The position numbers were made by a program, and so were the translations under genes. A DNA stretch of 64,000 nt. Source: Pirellulaceae bacterium. Its GTDB lineage: Bacteria; Planctomycetota; Planctomycetia; Pirellulales; Pirellulaceae. The notes beneath the pieces were generated by a model. That model saw nothing but the letters and a program-made list of their open reading frames with translations, had not been told where the DNA came from and did no database searches. Shown here in pieces: positions 18,442 through 29,401 of this stretch. The stretch lies in contig JADHUC010000003.1 of NCBI GenBank assembly GCA_016784735.1, positions 1 through 64,000 of the forward strand, written 5' to 3'. The stretch's first letter is position 1; each line of letters starts with the position of its first letter.

Positions 18442-19386
18442 ATGATCCGCACAGCCGCTGTTTTGACAATTGGATTCCTGTTGGTATTCACCGGTTCAGT
18501 TCAAGCAGCACAGTTTGAACTCGAACAAACTGACGACGGAGTGACCGTCAAGCTGGACGGTAAACTACTAACCTGCTACGTAACGAAATCCGGCAATAAG
18601 CCGATTCTGTGGCCCATCATTGGCCCCAACGGAAACGAAATCACTCGCGCCTACCCCATGCGCGACGCGGGCTCGGACGAGCGGGCCGATCATCAGCACC
18701 ACCGATCGTTCTGGTTCACTCACGGAGATGTGAACGGCATCAGCTTCTGGCACGAAGGCGAAGGGACCGGCGAGATTGTCCACAAGAGTTTCGTCAAGGT
18801 CGAGGGCGGCGAGAACGCGGTTATCGTGACCCGAAACGATTGGAACGGACCGGACGGGAAGAAGATCTGCGAGGACGAACGTACACTGACCTTCGGTGCA
18901 GACGGCCAAAACGTGTGGTTTGACTTCGACGTGACGGTCAAGGCAACAGCGGGTCCGGTCACCTTCGGCGACACCAAGGAGGGCTGCGGCGGCGTACGCG
19001 TCGCGGGCACGATGAAGGTGGATGCCAAACAGGGCGGCAAGATCGTCAATTGCGAAGGCCATGTCGACCGCGAGGCATGGGGCAAACCGGCCGCCTGGTG
19101 CGACTATCACGGCCCGGTCAAAGGCAATGTCGTCGGTATCGCGATTCTGAATCATCCGAAGAGCTTTCGCTTCCCAACCTATTGGCATGTCCGGACCTAC
19201 GGCCTTTTCACGGCCAATCCGTTCGGTCTGAGCAACTTCACCAAGGCGGAGAAAGGGGCCGGTTCGCACCGGCTGGCAGCCGGCGAATCATTCACGTTGA
19301 ACTATCGTCTGTTGATCCACAAAGGCGACGAGAAGGAAGGCGGTGTGGCTGAGGCATTCGCCAAGTACGCCAAGACAGAAAAGTAG
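18442..19386 (+). CDS. PmoA family protein (DUF6807), secreted
   Basis: This 314-aa protein begins with a clear Sec signal peptide (MIRTAAVLTIGFLLVFTGSV..A). The mature part has the hallmarks of the PmoA/DUF6807 family: SGNKPILWPIIGPNGNEITR, ADHQHHRSFWFTHGDVNG, and HPKSFRFPTYWHVRTYGLF. The family is abundant in planctomycetes and Verrucomicrobia and has no established activity. The name refers to a methane monooxygenase subunit but implies no such function. ATG 18442 follows AAGGA. It is an isolated gene before a palindrome. Confidence 0.9.
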   Translation: MIRTAAVLTIGFLLVFTGSVQAAQFELEQTDDGVTVKLDGKLLTCYVTKSGNKPILWPIIGPNGNEITRAYPMRDAGSDERADHQHHRSFWFTHGDVNGISFWHEGEGTGEIVHKSFVKVEGGENAVIVTRNDWNGPDGKKICEDERTLTFGADGQNVWFDFDVTVKATAGPVTFGDTKEGCGGVRVAGTMKVDAKQGGKIVNCEGHVDREAWGKPAAWCDYHGPVKGNVVGIAILNHPKSFRFPTYWHVRTYGLFTANPFGLSNFTKAEKGAGSHRLAAGESFTLNYRLLIHKGDEKEGGVAEAFAKYAKTEK

Positions 19387-19413
19387 GTTCTTTGGGGTTT
19401 TGACGACTGCATT

Positions 19414-19480
19414 GTTTAACCGCAAGCCGGAGGCGTGCGCGTCCCCGAAAAACGCGCACGCCTCCGGCTTGCGGTTAAAC
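19414..19480. repeat. Long perfect palindrome (family D)
   Basis: Perfect 29-bp arms at 19414-19442 and 19452-19480 begin GTTTAACCGCAAGCCGGAGG. They are separated by a 9-bp loop (CCCCGAAAA). It lies 28 bp after the PmoA-family stop. It may act as a terminator, but it has no T-run and is longer than a terminator needs. It looks REP/REPIN-like. Confidence 0.9.
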
Positions 19481-19596
19481 GACTCTGGTGGGGCACTTCG
19501 CAACGAACGTATGTGTGGGCTACAATTGAACTTGGGCGGCGATGACCGCTCGGCCCGTTATCACCCGTAGTCTAACCCCGCGAAGGACCAAGAGCG

Positions 19597-21561
<1,965 letters not shown>

Positions 21562-21616
21562 GCGCGTCGCGCGAAGCGAAATGTAATCCCGACAAGCCGA
21601 TCGACCGCTGTGGACC

Positions 21617-23389
21617 ATGCCTGATCTCATTGCCCAAGGCACCGCGCCCGAATATCGTTGGCGTCGCACGCTGCCGCCCGCTCAGACGTGCATTTTGGGG
21701 CGCGATGCAGGCTTCTGGTCGGTGCCATGGGACAACCGTATATCTCGGCGGCACGCCGAACTGTGCTGGAAGGATCGCTGCCTGGAAGTCCGCCGAATTG
21801 CGGGTTCGCGGAATCCCATCTTCGTCCGTGGCCGCGAAGAGGACGTTTTCACTGCCTTGCCGGGCGAGCATTTTGTGATTGGCGATACAACGTTCATTCT
21901 GACGGATGAACGTGTCACCATTACACTGGAGGCGCCGCGGCCCGTCACCGAGCGAACGTTTAGCGCCCAGTACCTGAAAGATCTTCGGTTTCGGGACGCT
22001 GACGAACGGATCGAAGTACTCAGCCGCATACCCGAGATCATATCCAGCGCTGCCAGCGACGAGGAGATGTTCGTGCGGTTGCTGAGCGTGCTGCTGAGCG
22101 GCATCCCTCATGCGGTTGCAGCCGCGGTGGTTGCGGTTGACCCGCAGCAAAGCGACTCGCCGGTGACGGTGCTGCACTGGGACCGCCGCACGGTCACCGA
22201 TCGGGACTTCCAGCCGAGCGACAAGCTGATCCGACAGGCAGTCTCGACTGGCGAAAGCGTCGTACACGTATGGAGCGGCTCATCGCAGCAGGCCGTTCCA
22301 TCCTTCAATCCCGATGGCGATTGGGCTTACTGCACACCGATCACCGGAAAGGCATGTGCGGGTTGGGCCATCTACGTGGCTGGGGGCTTCTCGGGCGATG
22401 CGAGCAGCCCGGACGGAGCGAGCGTTCGAGCGTTGCGCGACGACCTGAAGTACACCGAATTGGTCGCCACGACGCTTGGCAACCTGCGCGAAGTGCGGCT
22501 GTTGGAACGGAGTCAAACCGGTCTGCGCCAGTTCTTCTCGCCCGTGGTGTCCGAAGCGTTGGCCGGCCACGAGCCGGACGAAGTGCTCGCGCCGCGCGAG
22601 ACCGAGGTGTCGGTGCTGTTTTGCGACCTGCGAGGTTTCGCCAGGCAATCGGAGCAAGCGGCCGACGATCTCCTGGGCTTGTTGCACCGGGTCAGCGACG
22701 CTTTGGGCGTGACAACCCACCACATCCTGGATCAAGGCGGCGTGGTAGGCGATTTCCATGGGGACGCGGCGATGGGATTCTGGGGTTGGCCGTTTGCGCA
22801 GGAAGATGCCGTCGCCCGCGCTTGCCGAGCCGCTTTGGACATCCGCGCGGCGTTCGAAGCCGCATCGGGCCATCAGGACCTCCCGTTGGCCGATTTCAGC
22901 ATCGGGATCGGCATTGCCACCGGCCGTGCCGTGGCCGGCAAGATTGGCACCGTGGACCAAGTCAAAGTGACCGTGTTTGGACCAGTCGTGAACCTGGCCG
23001 CACGCCTGGAAGGGATGACCAAGCTGTTGCGTGCTCCGATCCTGCTGGACGAAACAACAGCAGCACAAGTCCGGGCTTTGACGTCGCGCAACGAAGCTCG
23101 CGTCCGTCGCGTAGCCGTTGTCAAACCGTACGGTTTTGACGCAGCGTTGGAAGTCAGCGAGCTTCTTCCACCCCAGTCCGAGTACCCCGCGTTGAGTGAC
23201 GACGACATCGCGGCTTACGAGGCGGCTCTCGAGGCTCTGCTGGCACGGAATTGGGAAGAAGCATTTCAGCTACTACACAACGTACCGCCAGAAGACCGCG
23301 TCAAGGATTTTCTAACGGTCTTCATCGCGCAACACAACCGCACCCCGCCCGACGATTGGGATGGAGTGATACCGCTGGCATCCAAGTGA
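21617..23389 (+). CDS. FHA-GAF-adenylate/guanylate cyclase (class III)
   Basis: This 590-aa soluble signalling protein has an N-terminal FHA domain ([25 protein letters not shown], about residues 24-50) that would bind phosphothreonine. A GAF-like domain follows (about 155-290), then a class III nucleotide cyclase domain. Cyclase metal aspartates lie in [11 protein letters not shown] (about 337) and [13 protein letters not shown] (about 381). The transition-state region is [12 protein letters not shown]. Product (cAMP or cGMP) cannot be fixed by eye. It starts at ATG 21617, 55 bp after ftsH, and may be co-transcribed with it. Confidence 0.92.
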   Translation: MPDLIAQGTAPEYRWRRTLPPAQTCILGRDAGFWSVPWDNRISRRHAELCWKDRCLEVRRIAGSRNPIFVRGREEDVFTALPGEHFVIGDTTFILTDERVTITLEAPRPVTERTFSAQYLKDLRFRDADERIEVLSRIPEIISSAASDEEMFVRLLSVLLSGIPHAVAAAVVAVDPQQSDSPVTVLHWDRRTVTDRDFQPSDKLIRQAVSTGESVVHVWSGSSQQAVPSFNPDGDWAYCTPITGKACAGWAIYVAGGFSGDASSPDGASVRALRDDLKYTELVATTLGNLREVRLLERSQTGLRQFFSPVVSEALAGHEPDEVLAPRETEVSVLFCDLRGFARQSEQAADDLLGLLHRVSDALGVTTHHILDQGGVVGDFHGDAAMGFWGWPFAQEDAVARACRAALDIRAAFEAASGHQDLPLADFSIGIGIATGRAVAGKIGTVDQVKVTVFGPVVNLAARLEGMTKLLRAPILLDETTAAQVRALTSRNEARVRRVAVVKPYGFDAALEVSELLPPQSEYPALSDDDIAAYEAALEALLARNWEEAFQLLHNVPPEDRVKDFLTVFIAQHNRTPPDDWDGVIPLASK

Positions 23390-23464
23390 GTGCAAGAGGA
23401 GGGTTGTTCGCGGAATTCAGGGGAACCCAACGGTCGCGAGACAGACGAGCCGCGTGTCCCCACG

Positions 23465-24601
23465 TCAAGGTGAAAAATGACGCAGGTACTGCTGCTCGCA
23501 ATAACGATCGGTCATACCCGCCAAGTAGTCGCCGACGGCGCGGGCGATGCCGACCGATTCGGCGCGGTCGCGAAATCGTGCGGGTAGTAGCGCCGGCTTT
23601 CGGCAATAGCCATTGAACATGGATCGCAGGCGGGCTTGAGCGCGACTGCGGACATCGATCAGTTGCGAGTGGCGATAGACGCGATCGAAGAGAAAACTCT
23701 CCAGCTCCGCCTTCTGCTCGGCTAGTTCTTCGCTTGGACCTATGCGAAACGCCGTTCGTCGCGCTTCCTCCGCTCCGCCGAAGCCTAATGGGGTTAACGC
23801 CGCGCCCACCGTTTCCAACACATCACTGACTTGCCAGTCGATCAGTTCATGGACTACGGCCTTGCGAAGCAGCTTGTCGTGCAATCCGCCAAACCGCTCG
23901 TGAACGCGGGCCAGCGAGTCACGCACAAGCGGAAGTTCGGCCAACTCGTCCATGGTCACGAGCCCCAGTTTGACCGAATCGTCCGTATCGTGAGCGTCGT
24001 AAGTGATGCTGTCGGCCGCCTCGACGACTTGTGCCTCCAGCAGCGGTGCGAGCCCCGCGGCCTGTTTGTCGACGCGCGACGCCTGGCTTTCCAAGACCTC
24101 CCAGCTTAAGTTCAAACCGGGGAAGCTCTGGTAGCGAACCTCCAAATATTCGGCGATCGTCATCGCGTATTGGTTGTGCGAGAAGCCGCCCTTGTCGGCT
24201 AAGCATTCGTTTAGAGCATCTTCGCCCGCGTGGCCAAACGGCGGGTGTCCGATGTCGTGAAACAGGGCCAGAGCCTCGACCAAATCTTCGTTTAACCGCA
24301 ACGCTCGGCCAATCGTGCGAGCGATCGACGCCACTTCGTACGTGTGCGTCAGGCGAGTTCTGTGGTAGTCGCCCATGTCGCCGGTGAACACCTGCATTTT
24401 GCCGCTTAGACGACGATACGTGGAACTATGCACGATGCGGTCGCGGTCGCGTTGAAATGGACCTCGATAAGGATGTTCGGGCTCCGGGTATCTGCGGCCC
24501 CGCGAGTCGATGCTTCGCATCGCATAGGGGGCCAGCAATAGAGACTCGCGAGCCGCGATGGTCTGAAGGCCTGACAGGGCTTGAAATCCATGATTGGTCA
24601 T
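23465..24601 (-). CDS. dgt: Deoxyguanosinetriphosphate triphosphohydrolase-like protein (HD domain)
   Basis: This 378-aa HD-superfamily phosphohydrolase hydrolyses dNTPs to the deoxynucleoside and triphosphate. It has the RDRDRIVHSSTYRRLSGKMQV nucleotide site, the first HD His in RLTHTYEVASIAR, and the HD pair in ALFHDIGHPPFGHAGE, followed by NQYAMTIAEYLEVRY. The start is uncertain: ATG 24601 (MTNHGFQAL) or an in-frame ATG at 24631. Neither has a clear ribosome site. With nrdJ it represents the breakdown side of dNTP balance; related enzymes also restrict phages. Confidence 0.92.
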   Translation of the reverse strand: MTNHGFQALSGLQTIAARESLLLAPYAMRSIDSRGRRYPEPEHPYRGPFQRDRDRIVHSSTYRRLSGKMQVFTGDMGDYHRTRLTHTYEVASIARTIGRALRLNEDLVEALALFHDIGHPPFGHAGEDALNECLADKGGFSHNQYAMTIAEYLEVRYQSFPGLNLSWEVLESQASRVDKQAAGLAPLLEAQVVEAADSITYDAHDTDDSVKLGLVTMDELAELPLVRDSLARVHERFGGLHDKLLRKAVVHELIDWQVSDVLETVGAALTPLGFGGAEEARRTAFRIGPSEELAEQKAELESFLFDRVYRHSQLIDVRSRAQARLRSMFNGYCRKPALLPARFRDRAESVGIARAVGDYLAGMTDRYCEQQYLRHFSP

Positions 24602-24736
24602 GAAAACACACCGGCCGCATCCAAGGATCATGTGCCTTTACCGCCCCACATTGGGCCGAAAAGCGTCTGACAGGCAATTGAAACTGGCATTTGAACCGAT
24701 CATATTAGTCCAGAGACCGTTGGAAAGGGAGTAACC

Positions 24737-26101
24737 ATGGGGCGAAAACGCTCCAACATCACAGTACTGTCCCATCTACTGGCGACGTGCCCGGCGCCTG
24801 TCTATGCGGTCGACGATCAACGCAAGATCGTCTACTCGAACGGCGCGTGTACCGAATGGCTTGGCATCGACGTCGGCGACTTGATTGGTCAACGGTGCGA
24901 ATATCACAGTGTAGGTGGCTCAGAGTCGGTGCACGACGTTGCCGCCGGCCTGTGCCCGCCGCCCGAGGTTTTTCTCGGACAACGGACAAATACCGAAGTC
25001 GCCTGCCGAACGAGTGACGGCCGGCTGAGCCGCCGTCGTGCGGAGTGCTTGCCCTTGGGCGACACCCGTTTGGGCTGTTCAGGCGTCTTCGTGGTCGTCG
25101 AAACCGAGGACCTCGGTGACACGACACCCGCCGTCAAGGATGAAACCGAGCCACGGGAATTGCACCGGCGCCTACGCCGCCTGATTCACGATGCGGCTGG
25201 CCGCTATCAACTCGACCAGATCATCGGTGAAGATCCGACCATTGTGCGTGCCCGCGAGCAGGTGCGACTGGCTACGGCAAGCGACTGTCGAGTCGTGGTG
25301 GTGGGACCGCCAGGCAGCGGTCGCGAGCATATTGCACGCTCGATTCACTATGCGGGCGCTGCCAAAGACACGTCCCCACTGGCACCATTGGCGTGCAGTT
25401 TGCTGGATGCCGAATTGCTGGAGACGACAGTCAGTTCGTTCATTGCCAGTTGTGCTCAACTGGAAACTGAACAACCGCCGGCGCTCTTGCTGCTGGAGGT
25501 CGACCAGTTGCCGTCGGACGCACAGACGGTTCTGGCCGGCGTGCTGAGCATCGGCGAGTTGAATGTACGTACAATCTCCACGGCGCGTACGCCGCTTGGC
25601 GATTTGGCCGCACAGGGGCAGTTTCGTCACGATCTGGCGTGCGAGTTGGGCACGCTGGTCATACAAATCCCTCCGCTTTCGGAGCGTAGAAACGATATTC
25701 CCCTTCTAGCTCAGCATTTTCTCGAACAGACCAATGCCAACGGCGAAAAGCAACTGGCGGGCTTCTCTGTGGACGCCATGGACCAATTGACCTCGTATCC
25801 ATGGCCGGAAAATGTCGATGAACTGTCCGAATTCGTCAAGGCGGCGTGCGAGAAGGCCGCCGGCCCCGTGATTCAGACTTCCGATCTGCCGGAAAGGGTG
25901 CGTCTAACGGCCGAAGCTGAGGCTCGCCCTGCGAAGGCCGAAGAAGCGATCGTGCTGGACGAGTTTCTGTCCGAAATCGAGAAGGAACTGCTGTTGCGCG
26001 CGTTGCGGCAAGCGAAGGGCAACAAGGCAAAAGCCGCCCGAATGCTCGGCGTGACCCGCGAGCGCGTGTTGCGCCGCATCAGGTTCTTCGGTATTGAATA
26101 G
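24737..26101 (+). CDS. Degenerate sigma-54-activator-like protein: PAS, AAA+-like, Fis-type HTH
   Basis: This 454-aa protein has the NtrC-type order: a PAS-like domain (CPAPVYAVDDQRKIVYSNGA, about residues 18-37), a central AAA+-like domain, and a C-terminal Fis-type helix-turn-helix (NKAKAARMLGVTRERVLRRI). The ATPase is broken. Walker A reads GPPGSGRE, with Arg for Lys. The GAFTGA sigma-54 contact loop is absent from the segment between ACSLLDAELLE and the Walker B region. Walker B (LLLLEVDQLP) has Leu for the metal Asp. It probably binds DNA but cannot work as a normal enhancer ATPase. ATG 24737 follows AAGGGAG. Confidence 0.85.
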   Translation: MGRKRSNITVLSHLLATCPAPVYAVDDQRKIVYSNGACTEWLGIDVGDLIGQRCEYHSVGGSESVHDVAAGLCPPPEVFLGQRTNTEVACRTSDGRLSRRRAECLPLGDTRLGCSGVFVVVETEDLGDTTPAVKDETEPRELHRRLRRLIHDAAGRYQLDQIIGEDPTIVRAREQVRLATASDCRVVVVGPPGSGREHIARSIHYAGAAKDTSPLAPLACSLLDAELLETTVSSFIASCAQLETEQPPALLLLEVDQLPSDAQTVLAGVLSIGELNVRTISTARTPLGDLAAQGQFRHDLACELGTLVIQIPPLSERRNDIPLLAQHFLEQTNANGEKQLAGFSVDAMDQLTSYPWPENVDELSEFVKAACEKAAGPVIQTSDLPERVRLTAEAEARPAKAEEAIVLDEFLSEIEKELLLRALRQAKGNKAKAARMLGVTRERVLRRIRFFGIE

Positions 26102-26108
26102 GTGCAGC

Positions 26109-26540
26109 ATGCAGTCCGCTCGAATCCTTGTGTGCGAGAAAACCGGCTCGTGGGCAGCGGCCCTCCGCCGCGTCTTGTCGTCTACACAGCATCGCGTCCG
26201 CGAAACGCGGAGTCTGGCGGAATGTTGGAGGGAATTGGAGCAGGGTCCGGCGAGTCTGGTCGCGCTCGAGTTGACGCGGGAAAACGGTGAGGCGTTGGTA
26301 AGACGGCTACTCGATTTGTCGCGATGCTTTCCTCGGGCTCGTGCCATCGTGCTGGGTCGGCGCGTTCTGGAGCCATTCGAGGGCCTTGTTCGCGAGGCAG
26401 GCGCGGCGCATGTGTTGTTGTCCCCTAGAGGCGTGTCTGGGGCGGCCCGGCTGATCGAACGGCACATGGCACAGGCGCCGCGCGAGCAACTGACGTTCCG
26501 CCAGTCGATATGGAGCCGCCTGCCTTGGGGAAACCAGTAA
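26109..26540 (+). CDS. Receiver-like (CheY-fold) protein lacking the phospho-acceptor Asp
   Basis: This 143-aa protein reads like a stand-alone receiver domain: ARILVCEKTGSWAAALRRVL at the start, then SLVALELTRENGEALVRRLL, then RARAIVLGRR. The residue at the end of beta-3, where a receiver carries its phosphorylated Asp, is Glu (VALEL). The N-terminal acidic pair is also replaced (CEKTG). It starts at ATG 26109, 8 bp after the degenerate sigma-54-activator-like gene, so the two are probably one transcript and may be partners. The fold assignment is inference. Confidence 0.6.
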   Translation: MQSARILVCEKTGSWAAALRRVLSSTQHRVRETRSLAECWRELEQGPASLVALELTRENGEALVRRLLDLSRCFPRARAIVLGRRVLEPFEGLVREAGAAHVLLSPRGVSGAARLIERHMAQAPREQLTFRQSIWSRLPWGNQ

Positions 26541-26581
26541 TCTGATAAACCTGACGAAAGATATTCGATAGGAGAATACGC

Positions 26582-27664
26582 ATGGCCGAAGGCCAAATTG
26601 ACGTTGCCGCCGTGGAAGCCGCTGTCGCGGACTTTAAGGACCCGGAAAGCGGACGCGGAATTCTGAAATTTGAACAGATCAAGGACATCCAAATCGCCGA
26701 CAGCCAACTGTCGCTGACGTTGGCATTGACGACCTGGTCCGCGCCGCTTTGGAAAGAAACGCAAGATGCGGTCGAAGAAAAACTACGCGTCGCGTTTCCG
26801 CAACTGACTTCGGTCAGCGTGAAATTGGCCGTCCAGGAACGTCCACCACAGAAAATGGGTGAGATTGGATTGACGGCCAAGAGCGTAATTGCGATAGGTT
26901 CAGGCAAAGGCGGCGTGGGCAAAAGCACGATCGCGGCCTGCTTGGCATTCGCCTTGAAACGCGCCGGTTGCCAAGTGGGATTATTGGACTCCGACGTCTA
27001 CGGTCCCAGCATTCCGCACTTGTTGGGCGTGAGAGACAGGGCGGTAGTCGAAGGCGAAAGACTTCTGCCGATCGTCAAAGACGGCATGCCGGTGATGTCG
27101 ATGGGACTGCTTGTGCCCGAAGATGAGGCAGTGATTTGGCGCGGGCCCATGCTGCACGGCGCGCTGACTCAGTTCCTCCGCGACACGGCTTGGGGCGATC
27201 TCGACTACTTGATCATCGATATGCCTCCAGGGACCGGCGACCTTGCGCTGACTCTTTCGCAATTGCTGCCACTGACCGGTGCGATTGTGGTTTGCACGCC
27301 GCAAGACGTTGCGTTGCTGGACGCCGTGAAGGCAATCGCGATGTTCCGCAAAGTGAACATTCCTGTCTTGGGCGTCGTGGAGAACATGAGCGGCTTTGTG
27401 TGCACGGACTGCGGCAAGCACCACGACATCTTCGGTAGCGGTGGTGCGCGACGGCGAGCCGAGGAGTTGAACGTACCTTTCCTTGGCGATTTGCCGATCA
27501 ATTTGCAGGTGCGCGAGCACGGAGACGAAGGCAAGACCGAGGCAAATCTGGACGACCCCAGCGTGGCCTCCGGCCTCGAGAGCATCTGCCATAAACTCGT
27601 GAAGAACCTGGCCGTTTCGTCGGCGCAGTCACCGCCCAAGGTGCAACTTCCCGTGTTGGGGTAA
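26582..27664 (+). CDS. mrp: Mrp/NBP35 family iron-sulfur cluster carrier ATPase
   Basis: This 360-aa P-loop ATPase carries and delivers Fe-S clusters. An N-terminal DUF59/MIP18-like domain (about residues 1-90) is followed by the deviant Walker A GSGKGGVGKSTIAA (about 102-115), DSDVYGPSIPHLLG, DMPPGTGDLALTLSQ, and the cluster-binding CxxC in CTDCGKHHDIFG. ATG 26582 follows TAGGAGA. It could serve the many Fe-S enzymes nearby (AOR, radical SAM). Confidence 0.95.
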   Translation: MAEGQIDVAAVEAAVADFKDPESGRGILKFEQIKDIQIADSQLSLTLALTTWSAPLWKETQDAVEEKLRVAFPQLTSVSVKLAVQERPPQKMGEIGLTAKSVIAIGSGKGGVGKSTIAACLAFALKRAGCQVGLLDSDVYGPSIPHLLGVRDRAVVEGERLLPIVKDGMPVMSMGLLVPEDEAVIWRGPMLHGALTQFLRDTAWGDLDYLIIDMPPGTGDLALTLSQLLPLTGAIVVCTPQDVALLDAVKAIAMFRKVNIPVLGVVENMSGFVCTDCGKHHDIFGSGGARRRAEELNVPFLGDLPINLQVREHGDEGKTEANLDDPSVASGLESICHKLVKNLAVSSAQSPPKVQLPVLG

Positions 27665-27783
27665 GCGACTGTCCTGTAACGACTTACGTCTTTTCGTGGG
27701 CGGCTCTTGGAGCGGCTTCCAAGGCGTGGTTTGGCAATCGTGGAATCCTGCCCCTGGGCGAATCCATGGAAACGCAAAAAATT

Positions 27784-27817
27784 AGAGCCGCCTGAACGCA
27801 AGCGTCCAAGCGGCTCT
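27784..27817. terminator. Bidirectional terminator hairpin
   Basis: AGAGCCGC and GCGGCTCT form an 8-bp stem, with a nested ACGC-AA-GCGT hairpin inside. On the plus strand the stem is followed by TTCTCGTTGTTG. It sits between the convergent mrp and histone-like genes. Confidence 0.6.
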
Positions 27818-27886
27818 TTCTCGTTGTTGTCCGTTGGTCTGTCGTTTGAGAAACGAAGGCCTTGATCGGCAGCGATCAACGAAGGG

Positions 27887-28102
27887 CTACTTCTTCTTTT
27901 TAGTAGCCTTCTTCTTGGCTGCCTTCTTCTTGGCAGGCGCCTTCTTCTTCTTGGCAGGCGCCTTCTTCTTCTTGGCAGTCTTCTTCTTGGCAGGTGCCTT
28001 CTTCTTGGCAGGCGCCTTCTTCTTCTTGGCAGGTGCCTTCTTCTTGGCAGGTGCCTTCTTCTTGACTGCCTTCTTCTTGGCTGCCTTCTTCTTAGTGGCC
28101 AC
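27887..28102 (-). CDS. Lysine-rich histone H1-like nucleoid protein
   Basis: This 71-aa protein is made almost wholly of Lys, Ala and Pro, in tandem units of the type APAKKK(K). It resembles the C-terminal tail of histone H1 and bacterial histone-like AlgP/Hc1 proteins, so non-specific DNA binding and compaction is likely. I chose GTG 28102 because GGAGG lies 7 bp upstream. A TTG at 28189 would add 29 residues unlike the rest. The repeats are also direct DNA repeats, so copy number may vary between strains. Confidence 0.85.
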   Translation of the reverse strand: MATKKKAAKKKAVKKKAPAKKKAPAKKKKAPAKKKAPAKKKTAKKKKAPAKKKKAPAKKKAAKKKATKKKK

Positions 28103-28456
28103 TGTGCAACCTCCGTTAAGAAAGGTTCCGGCGAGTTCCGTCTCGATGGCTTCCGGATTGCCCCCGAGCCGACGAGTCACACTCGCCAACTACGTCAATA
28201 CCACACTCTCAACGAGAGAGTTGTTTGCCCTTCGCAACATTCCGAATGCAGCAAGAACAAACACATGTGGCTGTAACCTCCTTCTTTACTAGCCGTAGTT
28301 GTACGCATAAAGAAAATTCATGCAAGATGTTTTCGACATTTTTTCAACATTATTTTTCTTTTGGCACGGCGCGAGCACAGCGCGCCGATCACGATTGAAT
28401 GGTTCGAGCGCGCGTGTTCTTGCTCGTTCGATGACTTCTTAAGTTGCTTTCCAACT
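28103..28456. other. Intergenic region upstream of the histone-like gene
   Basis: The stretch next to 28102 carries the GGAGG ribosome site of the histone-like gene and presumably its promoter. Around 28205-28225 there is a small inverted repeat (CTCTC-AAC-GAGAG). From 28300 to 28370 the sequence is A/T-rich with T-runs. I see no gene. Confidence 0.5.
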
Positions 28457-29311
28457 TCAATACAACGAGATCATCGTACCATCGCGCAGAGTACATGTCG
28501 GTTGAGCGCGTTGTTGATGAAAGCCGAACAGATGACGGCTCAGCGGTCGCTGACGTTGCAGTCTGAGCCAACGCGTGAATGAACCTCGCGCGCGAGGAAA
28601 CTGAACGTCGTCGCGCCAAGCGGACAAGATCTCGCGCCACGCTCGAGACCAATGCCACATGCGAATATGGATCGGGTCAAGGCCATACCAGTGCGCTTTC
28701 GGCGTTTCTACATGCGCTCCGTAACGCTCGGCCAGTTCGATCACACGCGCGTTCAGCGAAAGTGCGCCGGAACGTGTCGTGTCCAGAGAGAATCGCGACT
28801 TGGGAAAGAGCAGCGTGCGAAAAAAATAGAAACGAAACGGGCCAAGTGTCGACAGGCTCTCCATCGGCAACTCGGTGACGATGATCCGTTGGCAGATCGG
28901 TGTCAATCGTTCCAGACATTGCTCGACCCACTCGGCGATTTGCTCCACATTCGCGCCGTAGGCAATGTCGTTGCCAATGTCCGTCAGCAGAGCGTAAGTG
29001 TCCGCCGGGGGACGACGCGAAAGATCGTCCCACAAACCACAATCGACGATTCCGGGCACCGCTCGGCCCAAAACAGAGGTCGTCATGCCGTAGGAGCGGC
29101 CAAGACCGATGGCCCCGAGCCAATCGATTGGGCCACCCATGGCCAGTTGCGCCGTCTCGACTACCGTAGAAACACAGCGGGCCAGATTGCTGGCACCGAG
29201 CACAACCACGCGACGCGACGGGTATTCGGACGGACCGCCAGAGGGCGTGCCTGAGGGGCACGGAATTCGTTCGTCGCGTTTATCAGCCACCATGTCTTCT
29301 GGTCGTTTCAT
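28457..29311 (-). CDS. SGNH/GDSL-like hydrolase-fold protein, hypothetical
   Basis: This protein of about 284 aa is probably an SGNH hydrolase. It shows a block I-like VVVLGASNLARC (Ser in GAS rather than GDS), a glycine block GLGRSYGM, the block III GxND motif in TDIGNDIAYG, and a block V DxxH in LDPIHIRMWHW. The exact substrate is unknown, and the block I change is unusual. Start is uncertain (ATG 29311 or 29293). It follows the site-2 protease gene on the same strand by about 90 bp. Confidence 0.6.
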   Translation of the reverse strand: MKRPEDMVADKRDERIPCPSGTPSGGPSEYPSRRVVVLGASNLARCVSTVVETAQLAMGGPIDWLGAIGLGRSYGMTTSVLGRAVPGIVDCGLWDDLSRRPPADTYALLTDIGNDIAYGANVEQIAEWVEQCLERLTPICQRIIVTELPMESLSTLGPFRFYFFRTLLFPKSRFSLDTTRSGALSLNARVIELAERYGAHVETPKAHWYGLDPIHIRMWHWSRAWREILSAWRDDVQFPRARGSFTRWLRLQRQRPLSRHLFGFHQQRAQPTCTLRDGTMISLY

Positions 29312-29401
29312 CGCCCAACGGCTGCCCAAGTTTCACTTTGGAGATATGCAGGACGAAAGTCCAAGAATGTCCGCCCGGCGGAGGTCGATCTGAGATTCGT
29401 C

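Noticed and set aside
27887-28090. DNA tandem repeat as a non-coding microsatellite
   Set aside because: It is in frame throughout, with a GTG start and GGAGG ribosome site, and gives a coherent histone-H1-like protein.
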